Assembly (NCBI GenBank): GCA_038107835.1
Contig: JAYNHH010000007.1
Span: 1 to 64,000 of the forward strand
DNA from: MED-G116 sp038107835
Lineage (GTDB): Bacteria > Pseudomonadota > Alphaproteobacteria > Puniceispirillales > Puniceispirillaceae
Length of the DNA: 64,000 nucleotides
Direction: 5' to 3'
In this document: positions 25,575 through 34,557 of the stretch, in pieces
Numbering within the stretch: the first letter of the stretch is position 1
How the letters are laid out: each line of letters begins with the position of its first letter
Notes under the pieces: generated by a model
Told to the model about the DNA's origin: nothing
Seen by the model: the letters and a program-made list of their open reading frames with translations, nothing else
Databases searched by the model: none
Program-made: the position numbers and the translations under genes

Positions 25575-25655
25575 GGGCCAAAACTGGTCGCAGAAACACG
25601 CAGTTTGAGTTTCGCCGCCATTGCTGCGGTGATATCCAAAAAGAGGGGATAGGTT

Positions 25656-26768
25656 ATGGCGTCAAATCGTAAGGTCATGGTGTTGCCGGGTGATGGCATC
25701 GGCACCGAGGTGATGCAGGCCAATATGAAAATCATCGATTGGCTGGCCAGACATCGCAGTCTCGATTTTGACCTGTCGGAGGGTCTTGTCGGCGGCGCAT
25801 CCTACGATGCGCATGGCACACCGCTGACCGATGAGGTTCTAGCCGATTGTGTTGCCTCTGATGCTGTTTTGTTTGGCGCTGTTGGCGGTCCTCAATATGA
25901 CAATCTTGCCTTTGATCTGAAGCCTGAGCGCGGTCTTCTGACGCTGCGCAAGGAAATGGACCTGTTCGCCAATCTACGTCCGGCGCTTGTCTTTCCGGCG
26001 CTTGTCGATGCTTCGACACTGAAGCCTGAGATTGTTTCGGGTCTTGATATCATGATCCTGCGTGAACTCTGTGGCGGCTCTTATTTTGCTGAGCCACGCG
26101 GCATTGACGATTTGGGCGATGGCATTCGCAAGGGCTATGACACCAACGCTTACACCACCCCAGAGATTGAGCGCATCGGGCGTGTCGGCATTGATCTTGC
26201 GCGCAAGAGACATGGCCGCCTGACTTCGGTTGAAAAGGCCAATGTCATGCATTCCGGTGTTCTATGGCGTGAGGTTATGACTGGGCTGCATGCCGCCGAG
26301 GGTAATGGCATCGAACTCAGTCACATGTATGCCGACAACTGCGCGATGCAGCTGGTTCGGAACCCAAAGCAGTTTGATGTGATTGTGACAGACAATCTGT
26401 TTGGCGATCTGCTCTCGGATTGTGCGGCGATGTTGACGGGTTCGCTCGGTATGCTGCCATCGGCCTCGCTTGGTACGCCAGATCCGGAAACCGGCCTGCC
26501 AAAGGCAATGTATGAGCCGGTGCACGGCTCCGCACCTGATATCGCCGGGCAGGGTCTGGCCAATCCGCTGGCCCAGTTCATGAGCTTTTCAATGATGCTG
26601 CGCTACAGTTTTGACCAGGCTGCCGAGGCCGATCTGCTTGATCAGGCGGTCAATGACGCGCTGTCGAAAAAGCGCACGGGTGATATCATGGCCGCCGGCT
26701 GTGAACAGACCGGTACGGATGGCATGACAGCCGCTGTGATCGATGCGCTTGATCATCTGGCGCGTTAG
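25656..26768 (+). CDS. leuB: 3-isopropylmalate dehydrogenase
   Basis: A 370-residue NAD-dependent decarboxylating dehydrogenase, third enzyme of leucine synthesis. LPGDGIGTEVM at the start, the substrate-binding RELCGGSYF-EPRG, the Mg-binding YADNCAMQLV and NLFGDLLSD segments, and the NAD-binding HGSAPDIAGQGLANP are present. Ribosome site AGAGGGGA. A perfect hairpin follows before asd. Confidence 0.96.
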   Translation: MASNRKVMVLPGDGIGTEVMQANMKIIDWLARHRSLDFDLSEGLVGGASYDAHGTPLTDEVLADCVASDAVLFGAVGGPQYDNLAFDLKPERGLLTLRKEMDLFANLRPALVFPALVDASTLKPEIVSGLDIMILRELCGGSYFAEPRGIDDLGDGIRKGYDTNAYTTPEIERIGRVGIDLARKRHGRLTSVEKANVMHSGVLWREVMTGLHAAEGNGIELSHMYADNCAMQLVRNPKQFDVIVTDNLFGDLLSDCAAMLTGSLGMLPSASLGTPDPETGLPKAMYEPVHGSAPDIAGQGLANPLAQFMSFSMMLRYSFDQAAEADLLDQAVNDALSKKRTGDIMAAGCEQTGTDGMTAAVIDALDHLAR

Positions 26769-26787
26769 GACTGACAGGCAATCAGAG

Positions 26788-26806
26788 GTGGCGGATGATC
26801 CGCCAC
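26788..26806 (+). other. Perfect stem-loop between leuB and asd
   Basis: GTGGCGGA pairs with TCCGCCAC around a TGA loop. No T run follows. It may limit read-through from the leu genes or stabilise an mRNA end. Confidence 0.5.
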
Positions 26807-26822
26807 GGTGAACGAGGATGAA

Positions 26823-27857
26823 ATGGGATATAGAGTAGCTGTTGTTGGCGCCACTGGCGCTGTTGGCCGTGAAATGCTGCAGACATTGGCTGAACGCAAT
26901 TTTCCAGCCGACAAGGTGCATGCCCTGGCGTCATCAAAATCAGCCGGGCGGGAACTGTCCTATGGTGATGATGTCACGCTGACTGTTGAAGCGCTCGATA
27001 AATTTGACTTTGCCGCAGCCGATATTGCGCTGTTCTCAGCCGGTGGCGAGACCTCAAAGGCCTTTGCGCCAAAGGCTGGTGAGGCCGGGTGCCTGGTGAT
27101 CGACAATTCGTCCGCATTCCGTATGGATGAGGATGTGCCGCTGATTGTTCCTGAGGTCAATGCCGATGCGGTCTCTGGCGTGACCCGTGCCAATGGTGGG
27201 CGCAACATCATTGCCAATCCAAATTGTTCAACGGCCCAGCTTGTTGTGGCATTGAAGCCGCTGCACGAGGCCTATGGTGTGCGCCGCGTCGTGGTTTCAA
27301 CCTATCAGGCGGTTTCGGGCGCTGGCCGTCCGGCAATGGATGAACTGTTCAACCAGACGCGCGGCATTTTTGTCAATGACTCGGTGCAGCCTGAGCAGTT
27401 CACCAAACAGATCGCCTTTAACGCGATCCCGCATATCGACGTCTTTCTTGATGATGGTTTCACCAAGGAAGAATGGAAGATGTCAGCCGAGACCAAAAAG
27501 ATTCTCGACCCGTCGATCGAGCTTGTGGCGCATTGTGTGCGCATTCCGGTTTTTATTGGCCATAGTGAGGCCGTGTTTACCGAAACCGACCGGCCAATCC
27601 CCGAAGAGGAGGCGCGCAAGCTCCTGCAGGATGCTGAGGGCTGTATCGTTGTCGATCATCGGGCCAATGAGGGTTACGTAACGCCACATGAGGCTGCCGG
27701 CGAGGACGCTGTCTATATCAGCCGGATCCGCAAGGACCCAACGGTTGATAATGGTCTGGTCTTCTGGTGTGTTTCGGACAATCTTCGCAAGGGGGCTGCC
27801 CTGAATTCCGTGCAGATTGCCGAATTGTTGGTCGAGCGCGGCATTTCCGGCCGGTAA
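26823..27857 (+). CDS. asd: Aspartate-semialdehyde dehydrogenase
   Basis: A 344-residue NADPH-dependent enzyme that makes aspartate semialdehyde, the branch point for lysine/diaminopimelate, threonine and methionine. The Rossmann start RVAVVGATGAVGREM, the catalytic Cys in IANPNCSTAQ, and the catalytic His in the HCVRIPVFIGHSEAV region are seen. I chose ATG 26823 because GAGG sits six bases before it; a GTG at 26808 adds five residues. Convergent with pdxY, with seven bases between the two stops. Confidence 0.95.
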   Translation: MGYRVAVVGATGAVGREMLQTLAERNFPADKVHALASSKSAGRELSYGDDVTLTVEALDKFDFAAADIALFSAGGETSKAFAPKAGEAGCLVIDNSSAFRMDEDVPLIVPEVNADAVSGVTRANGGRNIIANPNCSTAQLVVALKPLHEAYGVRRVVVSTYQAVSGAGRPAMDELFNQTRGIFVNDSVQPEQFTKQIAFNAIPHIDVFLDDGFTKEEWKMSAETKKILDPSIELVAHCVRIPVFIGHSEAVFTETDRPIPEEEARKLLQDAEGCIVVDHRANEGYVTPHEAAGEDAVYISRIRKDPTVDNGLVFWCVSDNLRKGAALNSVQIAELLVERGISGR

Positions 27858-27864
27858 GATGCTG

Positions 27865-28713
27865 TCAGTCGACTGGCACCTGTTCGCTTAACAGATGCAG
27901 CTGTTCCATCAGTGCGAGATCACGTGTCCCCTCGCTGTTGGCGATGATGCGCTGTGTCATCTGGCTGGCATTGCCTGCGGCCTGAACCAGATCCATACCG
28001 CGGGCAAGATTGCCAGTCATGATGGCGGTCAGAAGATCGCCGCCGCCCGGAATGTTTTTTGGCGATAGCGGTCCACCATCTGAGGCTGGCAGCCACAATG
28101 GAGCATCATTTTCGGTAATCAGCAGATCGCCGATGTCACCAGACTTGCCTGCCTCGCGGCTGATGCCGGTGGCGATTATGGCGCCCAGCCTTGGGTGCAT
28201 GACCATCAGCATCTGGCTGGCATCGATGGCGGAGTCGAGATCGGTGATGTCGCATCCGGCCAGAAAGCCGAGTTCAAACCGGTTGGGCGTTATGATGTCG
28301 GCCAGAGGCAGCAATTCTGCCTGCAGGGACTCAGCTATCTGTGGTTTGACATAAAGGTTGTCGGAATCGCCCAGAACCGGATCGAGAATGTAGACGCCGC
28401 CGCTGACCTGCCGCCGCCAGCTGTTGAGTGTTTCCTTGATGGGGCTCGCCTGATGTGCCGTACCCAGATAGCCGGTGATTACGAAATCAATCCCGCCAAG
28501 CGCATCAAACAGCGACAGCGCTCCCAGAATCTCGGTGAAATCATCATTGGCGGGGACGCCGCCGCTGCGGCTGCCATATCCGGGATGGGCGGCGAGTGCG
28601 ATGGTGTCCACGGCAAGGGGGTGATGCCCCATTGCCGTCAGCACCGGTGCTGCGACGCGGTTTCCCACAAAACCAAGTGTGACTGACGATTGGATGGACA
28701 GAATCTGTTTCAT
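27865..28713 (-). CDS. pdxY: Pyridoxal/pyridoxamine kinase
   Basis: A 282-residue ribokinase-like enzyme that phosphorylates pyridoxal to the PLP used by the aminotransferases in this window. ILSIQSSVTLGFVGNRVA at the start, DPVLGDSDNLYV, ADIITPNRFELGFLAG and the anion-hole motif are present. That last motif reads PGGGDLLTA; PdxK proteins have GTGD and E. coli PdxY has GVGD, so the variable second position is Gly here while the catalytic Asp is kept. Whether it acts on hydroxymethylpyrimidine as well is open. It is divergent from sdhC. Confidence 0.87.
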   Translation of the reverse strand: MKQILSIQSSVTLGFVGNRVAAPVLTAMGHHPLAVDTIALAAHPGYGSRSGGVPANDDFTEILGALSLFDALGGIDFVITGYLGTAHQASPIKETLNSWRRQVSGGVYILDPVLGDSDNLYVKPQIAESLQAELLPLADIITPNRFELGFLAGCDITDLDSAIDASQMLMVMHPRLGAIIATGISREAGKSGDIGDLLITENDAPLWLPASDGGPLSPKNIPGGGDLLTAIMTGNLARGMDLVQAAGNASQMTQRIIANSEGTRDLALMEQLHLLSEQVPVD

Positions 28714-28800
28714 GGCAAGCGTTGTGCCGCCAAAATGTCAAAAAGGCAATTTTAAATGACAGGTTTCACGATGGCGAGTTGTGCGCTTGGGTGTTTCGCA

Positions 28801-28829
28801 TTGACTATCGCTGGCCGTTAAATCATAAA
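28801..28829 (+). promoter_or_regulatory. Putative sdh operon promoter
   Basis: -35 TTGACT (28801-28806), 17-base spacer, -10 CATAAA (28824-28829). It lies about 45 bases before the sdhC start, in the spacer to the divergent pdxY gene. Confidence 0.5.
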
Positions 28830-28871
28830 CACAACTCAATTTCACAGTAGTTATGTCCGATGAGGTATGTC

Positions 28872-29249
28872 ATGGCCAAGCCACGACCATTGTCACCGCA
28901 TTTGCAGGTTTATCGTCCGCAACTGACATCTGTCCTGTCGATCACCCATCGGGCGAGCGGGGTGGTTTTAACAACAGGCACGATCATTCTGGCTCTGTGG
29001 CTGATGTCCGTGGCCAGTGGTCCGGAAACCTTTGCCGTCATGGCGTCGATCGTCGGCCACCCATTGGGTCAATTTGTCCTATTCGGATATTCGGTCGCGC
29101 TATTCTATCATGCGTGTAACGGAATTCGGCATCTCAGCTGGGATCTCGGTTTCGGCCTGACCATTCCGGACGTCTATCGAAGTGGCTATGTTGTGCTTGG
29201 TGCGACCTGTGTTCTCACGGCGTTGCTCTGGTTTTCTGTCTGGTTCTAG
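28872..29249 (+). CDS. sdhC: Succinate dehydrogenase cytochrome b556 subunit
   Basis: A 125-residue membrane anchor with three hydrophobic helices that holds heme b and part of the quinone site of complex II. The family signature SPHLQVYRPQ-SITHRASG and the heme-ligand region YHACNGIRHLSWD are clear. ATG 28872 is preceded by GATGAGG; an upstream ATG at 28860 would overlap that site. Confidence 0.93.
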   Translation: MAKPRPLSPHLQVYRPQLTSVLSITHRASGVVLTTGTIILALWLMSVASGPETFAVMASIVGHPLGQFVLFGYSVALFYHACNGIRHLSWDLGFGLTIPDVYRSGYVVLGATCVLTALLWFSVWF

Positions 29250-29266
29250 GAAGAGGTTAATTTGAG

Positions 29267-29632
29267 ATGGCTGATCATCCCGCAGGCATAGACCATCGGC
29301 CCCGCATTTCCGGGGTTCAGCACTGGCGCTGGCAGCGGCTCAGCGCTCTCGCCCTGTTCGTCGTGATGGCGTATTTTGTTTTTATTGTCTCACAGCTTGG
29401 CACGCTTGACCATGCGCAGGCTGTGGCATTTGTCACGGCGCCGGTGAATCTGCTGGGCCTTGCCTGTCTTGTTGTGGTTGGTCTGTTTCACGCATCGCTG
29501 GGGCTGGAAGTGGTCATTGAGGATTATGTGCCTTTGAATAAAGGCCGCAGGACCCTTATCTATGCAGCGAAGGCGACACTCCTTGTTGTTGGTGTGGCCA
29601 GCCTTTGGTCTCTCGTCGTAACAGCTTTTTGA
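29267..29632 (+). CDS. sdhD: Succinate dehydrogenase hydrophobic anchor subunit
   Basis: A 121-residue protein with three membrane helices. HWRWQRLSALALF at the start, FHASLGLEVVIEDYV (with the His and Asp/Tyr around heme and quinone) and a final hydrophobic helix match SdhD. It sits between sdhC and sdhA, 17 bases from each. Confidence 0.92.
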   Translation: MADHPAGIDHRPRISGVQHWRWQRLSALALFVVMAYFVFIVSQLGTLDHAQAVAFVTAPVNLLGLACLVVVGLFHASLGLEVVIEDYVPLNKGRRTLIYAAKATLLVVGVASLWSLVVTAF

Positions 29633-29649
29633 GATAGAAAGCGGAGCTG

Positions 29650-31440
29650 ATGTCCTCATACGAAATTACTGATCACCATTATGATGTTGTGGTTGTTGGT
29701 GCCGGCGGCGCCGGGTTGCGAGCGACGCTTGGTATGGCCGCATCTGGGCTGAAAACGGCCTGTATCACCAAGGTGTTTCCGACCCGCTCGCATACGGTTG
29801 CCGCACAGGGCGGCATCGGCGCGGCGCTCAACAATATGGGCGAGGGCGATAACTGGCAGTATCATATGTATGATACGGTTAAGGGATCGGACTGGCTCGG
29901 CGATCAGGATGCCATCGAATATATGTGCCGTAACGCGATCCCATCGGTGATTGAGCTGGAGAATTATGGCGTGCCGTTCTCGCGTACCGACGAGGGCAAG
30001 ATCTATCAGCGGCCCTTTGGTGGCCATACGCTTGATTACGGCAAGTCCATGGCACGGCGTGCCTGTGCTGCGGCTGATCGGACAGGGCATGCCATTTTGC
30101 ATACGCTCTATCAGCAATGTCTGAAGCATCAGGCGCATTTCCATATCGAATATTTTGCTCTTGATCTGCTGATGAATGATGAGGGCGAATGTGCGGGCAT
30201 CATTGCGCTCTGCATGGAAGATGGCACTTTGCATCGTTTCTGGGGCCAGGAAACGGTTCTGGCGACCGGTGGCTATGGCCGGGTCTATTTTTCATGCACC
30301 TCGGCACATACCTGTACCGGCGATGGCAACGCCATGGCGCTGCGCGCAGGGTTGCCATTGCAGGATATGGAATTTGTCCAGTTTCACCCCACAGGCGTCT
30401 ATGGCGCAGGTGTGCTGATCACGGAAGGCGCGCGCGGTGAGGGCGGCTATCTGACAAATTCCGAGGGGGAGCGGTTCATGGAGCGTTTTGCACCAACCGC
30501 CAAGGATCTTGCCAGCCGGGATGTCGTCAGCCGGGCAATGACGATCGAAATCAATGAAGGCAGAGGTGTGGGACCGAACAAGGATCACATCATGCTGCAC
30601 CTTGAACATATCGACGCCGATACGCTTCACCAGCGGTTGCCGGGAATCACTGAAACGGCGCGTATTTTCTGCGGCGTCGACGTTACCCGCGAACCAATAC
30701 CGGTGTTGCCGACAGTGCATTACAATATGGGTGGAATCCCGACAAATTATCATGGTGAGGTGATCTCACCGAACAGCAAAGATGAAAATGCAGTTGTCCC
30801 TGGACTGATGGCGATTGGTGAGGCCGCCTGTGTCTCGGTGCATGGTGCCAACCGCTTGGGAACCAATTCGTTGCTCGACATCGTGGTGTTTGGCCGGGCG
30901 GCGGCGCACAGGGCGGCGGAAACGGTAACACCGGGTGCCGCTGCGCGCGGTGCGCCAGAAGCCGCAACCGAAAAGGCGCTTGATCGCTTCGATCGGATGC
31001 GCAATGCCAGCGGCAGCGAGAGCGCCGCCTCAATCCGTCTTGAAATGCAGCATGTGATGCAGCGTCACGCCGCTGTTTTCAGATCCAGCGACAGCCTCGC
31101 CAATGGCGTGCAGAACATGGACGGTGTGGCTGCCAGGATGGCGCATATCGGGGTCAAGGACAAATCCCTGATCTGGAACACCGATCTGGTTGAGGCGCTG
31201 GAACTGGAGAACCTTGTCGGTCAGGCGCTGGTGACAATCCGGTCAGCTGAGCAGCGCCAGGAATCACGCGGCGCCCATGCGCATGAGGACTGGCCGGAGC
31301 GTGATGACGAAAAATGGATGAAACATACCGTCATGCGTCTGGATGACGACAATAAATCTGAACTTTCATACCGCAATGTAATCATGAACACCCTGAGTAA
31401 CGATGTGGCGCCCATTCCGCCGGCACCACGTGTTTACTAA
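29650..31440 (+). CDS. sdhA: Succinate dehydrogenase flavoprotein subunit
   Basis: A 596-residue catalytic subunit that oxidises succinate to fumarate with covalently bound FAD. VVVGAGGAGLRATLG binds the FAD, SHTVAAQGGIGAALNN carries the histidine that links the flavin, and HGANRLGTNSLLD and the catalytic-region RGEGGYLTNSEGERFM are present. Full length and in frame with the usual C-terminus ending in Pro-rich APIPPAPRVY. Confidence 0.97.
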   Translation: MSSYEITDHHYDVVVVGAGGAGLRATLGMAASGLKTACITKVFPTRSHTVAAQGGIGAALNNMGEGDNWQYHMYDTVKGSDWLGDQDAIEYMCRNAIPSVIELENYGVPFSRTDEGKIYQRPFGGHTLDYGKSMARRACAAADRTGHAILHTLYQQCLKHQAHFHIEYFALDLLMNDEGECAGIIALCMEDGTLHRFWGQETVLATGGYGRVYFSCTSAHTCTGDGNAMALRAGLPLQDMEFVQFHPTGVYGAGVLITEGARGEGGYLTNSEGERFMERFAPTAKDLASRDVVSRAMTIEINEGRGVGPNKDHIMLHLEHIDADTLHQRLPGITETARIFCGVDVTREPIPVLPTVHYNMGGIPTNYHGEVISPNSKDENAVVPGLMAIGEAACVSVHGANRLGTNSLLDIVVFGRAAAHRAAETVTPGAAARGAPEAATEKALDRFDRMRNASGSESAASIRLEMQHVMQRHAAVFRSSDSLANGVQNMDGVAARMAHIGVKDKSLIWNTDLVEALELENLVGQALVTIRSAEQRQESRGAHAHEDWPERDDEKWMKHTVMRLDDDNKSELSYRNVIMNTLSNDVAPIPPAPRVY

Positions 31441-31460
31441 GGGTAATTGGCGAGGCATCA

Positions 31461-32237
31461 ATGGCTGAATTCGCGCTTCCTGCAAACTCCAGAATGACCA
31501 AGGGCCAGTCGCATTCCGCGCCAGCCAGCGCGAAGAATGTGAAAACATTCCAGATCTATCGCTGGTCGCCGGATGATGATGCCAATCCTCGGATCGACAG
31601 TTTCAATATTGATCTCGATGATTGCGGCCCGATGGTTCTGGATGCGCTGATCAAGATCAAGAGCGAACAGGACAGCAGCCTGACATTTCGCCGGTCATGC
31701 CGTGAGGGCATCTGCGGATCCTGTTCGATGAACATTGATGGCACCAACACGCTGGCCTGTCTGAAAAGCATCGATGAGGTAAAGGGAGATGTGAAGATTT
31801 TCCCCCTGCCCCATATGCCGGTGGTCAAGGATCTCGTGCCGGATCTCAGCAACTCCTACCGGCAGCTGACATCGATCGAGCCCTGGTTGAAATCCGACAA
31901 GGCTGCGCCCGAGGGTGAGGAGCGGCGGCAATCGCCGGAGGAACGTGAGAAGCTGGACGGGCTTTGGGAATGCGTGCTGTGTTTCAGCTGTTCAACCGCA
32001 TGCCCGAGCTATTGGTGGAACAGCGATGAATATCTGGGACCGGCGGTGCTGCTGCAGGCCTATCGCTGGGTCGCTGACAGCCGTGATGACCGCACAAGTG
32101 AACGTCTCGATGCGCTTGATGACAGTTTCGCCCTCTATCGCTGTCATACCATTATGAATTGCGCAAAGACCTGTCCCAAGGGGCTGAACCCCGGCAAGGC
32201 CATTGCCAGCATCAAGTCGGAGCTTGCGAGCCGCTAG
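31461..32237 (+). CDS. sdhB: Succinate dehydrogenase iron-sulfur subunit
   Basis: A 258-residue electron-transfer subunit. The 2Fe-2S cluster is held by CREGICGSCSMN and a later LACL, the 4Fe-4S cluster by CVLCFSCSTACP, and the 3Fe-4S cluster by CHTIMNCAKTCPKGLNP. The N-terminal 25 residues before the FQIYRW core are a little longer than in E. coli, as is common in alphaproteobacteria and mitochondria. Confidence 0.97.
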   Translation: MAEFALPANSRMTKGQSHSAPASAKNVKTFQIYRWSPDDDANPRIDSFNIDLDDCGPMVLDALIKIKSEQDSSLTFRRSCREGICGSCSMNIDGTNTLACLKSIDEVKGDVKIFPLPHMPVVKDLVPDLSNSYRQLTSIEPWLKSDKAAPEGEERRQSPEEREKLDGLWECVLCFSCSTACPSYWWNSDEYLGPAVLLQAYRWVADSRDDRTSERLDALDDSFALYRCHTIMNCAKTCPKGLNPGKAIASIKSELASR

Positions 32238-32313
32238 TCTGGTGCGCCGGTTTTGACTGGCTGCGCATTTGCTGGTCTGATATGCCGCAGCCGCATATGA
32301 CAGAGATGAGCAA

Positions 32314-33420
32314 ATGGCCGAACAGATCCTGACACCGACCGAGGCGCTGGCGGAGAAAATCGCCGGTGGTGATTTACAGGAAGATGCGGGGCAGTTGGCC
32401 ACCGCGCAGGAACTTGATCAATTGCGTGCTGCGATCATCGAGCGCCAATCACGCGGCTTGCTGACGAAAATCATTGGCCGGACGAAACCGGTAACCGGTC
32501 TCTACATCCATGGCGGTGTAGGCCGCGGCAAGACCATGTTGATGGATATGTTCTTTGCCTCCCTGCCCCATGGCAATGGTGGTCCGATCGGCTGGCGCCT
32601 GCATTTTCACGATTTCATGGTGTTGGCCCAGGATTTGATCCATGCTGCCCGCGAGGCCGGAAAGGCCGACCCGATCGGAGAGGCTGCCACGCAGCTGGCC
32701 AGCAGGGGCCGCGTGCTGTGTTTTGACGAGATGGAAGTGCGTGACATAGCCGATGCGATGATTGTCGCGCGCTTGTTCACGGCAATCTTTGATGAGGGCG
32801 TCACTCTGGTTGCCACCTCCAACCGGCACGCTGATGATCTCTATAAGGGTGGGTTGCACAGGGACCGCTTCCTGCCCTTCATCGCCCTGCTCACGCAACG
32901 CTGCAAACTGGTTGAAATTGCTGAAGGGCCGGACTGGCGTGGGTCGGTGCTGGCCGAAATGCAGGCCTGGTACACGCCCGATGACAGCCACGCCGCGGTG
33001 GCACTGGAAGAAGCATTTGATGCGCTGCGGGGAACGACCCCAGCCACTGCCGACACCTTGCGTGTGGCGGGTCGCGATATTGTGATTGAGAGCAGTGCGG
33101 GCGACGTTGCGCTGGTCACTTTTGCTGAACTGTGTGAAGCACCGCTTGCTGCACGCGACTATCTGGCGGTTGCTGGAAAATATGCTGGTATAGTGATGCG
33201 TGGGGTTCCCAGGTTCGATGACCAGAACGAAGCATCTGCACGGCGTTTCATGTGGCTTGTCGACGCGCTCTATGACCGGTCACGTTTTCTCATCGTCTCA
33301 GCTGCGACCGATATTGGCGCGCTCTACAAGGGGCATCACTTTGCGTTTGAGTTTTCCCGCACGATGTCGCGGCTGGGTGAAATGACCCGTCGTGGAAAAT
33401 TGTTTCAAACCGACATTTAA
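32314..33420 (+). CDS. zapE: Cell division protein ZapE / AFG1-like ATPase
   Basis: A 368-residue AAA-type P-loop ATPase. Walker A is HGGVGRGKTMLMDMFF and Walker B is LCFDEMEVRDIADA; the sensor region ATSNRHADDLYKGG follows. E. coli ZapE binds FtsZ and its eukaryotic relative Afg1 assists respiratory complexes. Its place between sdhB and mdh is the conserved alphaproteobacterial order and hints at a link to complex assembly, which remains inference. Confidence 0.9.
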   Translation: MAEQILTPTEALAEKIAGGDLQEDAGQLATAQELDQLRAAIIERQSRGLLTKIIGRTKPVTGLYIHGGVGRGKTMLMDMFFASLPHGNGGPIGWRLHFHDFMVLAQDLIHAAREAGKADPIGEAATQLASRGRVLCFDEMEVRDIADAMIVARLFTAIFDEGVTLVATSNRHADDLYKGGLHRDRFLPFIALLTQRCKLVEIAEGPDWRGSVLAEMQAWYTPDDSHAAVALEEAFDALRGTTPATADTLRVAGRDIVIESSAGDVALVTFAELCEAPLAARDYLAVAGKYAGIVMRGVPRFDDQNEASARRFMWLVDALYDRSRFLIVSAATDIGALYKGHHFAFEFSRTMSRLGEMTRRGKLFQTDI

Positions 33421-33443
33421 AAATATAATCTCCCCGCTTTTCA

Positions 33444-33473
33444 CGGCTTGGCCCTTGTGTAATCGGGTATAAT
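33444..33473 (+). promoter_or_regulatory. Possible mdh promoter with perfect TATAAT
   Basis: A perfect -10 box TATAAT lies at 33468-33473, 86 bases before mdh. The -35 region is poor (GGCTTG at a 17-base spacer, or TTGGCC at 14). A second TATAAT at 33424-33429 sits right after the zapE stop. Confidence 0.35.
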
Positions 33474-33558
33474 TTTGTAAACACGCCGGAGAAATCTGTC
33501 TTTAAACCAATGGGGTTTCAAAGGCCTTCTTTCTCACTCTCTTTTTGGATTTCGGATC

Positions 33559-34509
33559 ATGGCACGAAATAAAATCTCTCTCGTTGGCGCTGGCAATATC
33601 GGCGGCACATTGGCGCTGCTCGCCGGTTTGAAAGAGCTGGGCGATGTTATGCTTTTTGACATTGCCGAGGGGATGCCGCAGGGCAAGGCGCTCGATATCG
33701 CGCAGGCAAGCCCGATTGAGGGTTTCAACGCGGATGTGTCTGGCGCGAATGATTATGCGGCACTTGCTGACAGCGATGTTGTGATCGTGACAGCTGGTGT
33801 TGCGCGCAAGCCGGGCATGAGCCGTGATGACCTGATCGGCATTAATACCAGCGTGATGAAGCAGGTTGGTGCCGGCATCCGGGATAACTGCCCGAATGCC
33901 TTTGTGATCTGCATCACCAATCCTCTTGATGTCATGGTTGGCGTTCTGCAGGAGGCCTCCGGCCTTCCAAAATCCCATGTGGTCGGTATGGCAGGTGTTC
34001 TGGATTCGGCCCGCTTCCGTTATTTCCTTGCAGAGGAATTCGATGTATCGGTTGAGGATGTCACCGCTTTTGTCCTTGGTGGACATGGCGATACGATGGT
34101 GCCGCTTGTGCGCTATTCGGCTGTTGCTGGCATTCCGGTGCCTGACCTTGTTGAAATGGGGTGGTCCACCACTGAGAAGATCGACCAGATCGTGCAGCGT
34201 ACGCGCGATGGTGGGGCTGAGATTGTTGGACTGCTGAAAACCGGGTCTGCCTTCTATGCGCCGGCTTCGTCGGCGATTGAAATGGCTGATGCCTTTCTCA
34301 AGGACAAGAAGCGTCTGCTTCCCTGCGCGGCCTATGTTGATGGTGCCTATGGATTGAATGGGCTGTATGTCGGGGTGCCGGTGATCATCGGAGCGGGTGG
34401 TGTCGAGCGTGTTGTCGAGATCGCCCTCAATGAGGAAGAGCAGGCAATGTTTGAAAACTCGGTTTCCGCTGTGAAGGCGTTGAACGAGGTGGTGGCTGGA
34501 CTCGAATAA
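33559..34509 (+). CDS. mdh: Malate dehydrogenase
   Basis: A 316-residue LDH-like NAD malate dehydrogenase that makes oxaloacetate. GAGNIGGTLALLAG binds NAD, the substrate-binding region VARKPGMSRDDLIGIN has the Arg of the mobile loop, ITNPLDVMV and the DSARFRYFLAEEF motif follow, and the catalytic His lies in GGHGDTMVPL. The type is the one of alphaproteobacteria and Firmicutes, not E. coli. A strong terminator follows the stop. Confidence 0.96.
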   Translation: MARNKISLVGAGNIGGTLALLAGLKELGDVMLFDIAEGMPQGKALDIAQASPIEGFNADVSGANDYAALADSDVVIVTAGVARKPGMSRDDLIGINTSVMKQVGAGIRDNCPNAFVICITNPLDVMVGVLQEASGLPKSHVVGMAGVLDSARFRYFLAEEFDVSVEDVTAFVLGGHGDTMVPLVRYSAVAGIPVPDLVEMGWSTTEKIDQIVQRTRDGGAEIVGLLKTGSAFYAPASSAIEMADAFLKDKKRLLPCAAYVDGAYGLNGLYVGVPVIIGAGGVERVVEIALNEEEQAMFENSVSAVKALNEVVAGLE

Positions 34510-34514
34510 CGGAT

Positions 34515-34542
34515 GGCGGGCTGATGCCCGCCTTTTTCTTTT
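34515..34542 (+). terminator. Intrinsic terminator between mdh and sucC
   Basis: A seven-base-pair GC stem (GGCGGGC with GCCCGCC) around TGAT, followed by TTTTTCTTTT. It ends only 15 bases before the sucC start, so sucC needs read-through or a nearby promoter. Confidence 0.85.
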
Positions 34543-34557
34543 GGGGGAAATATTTCA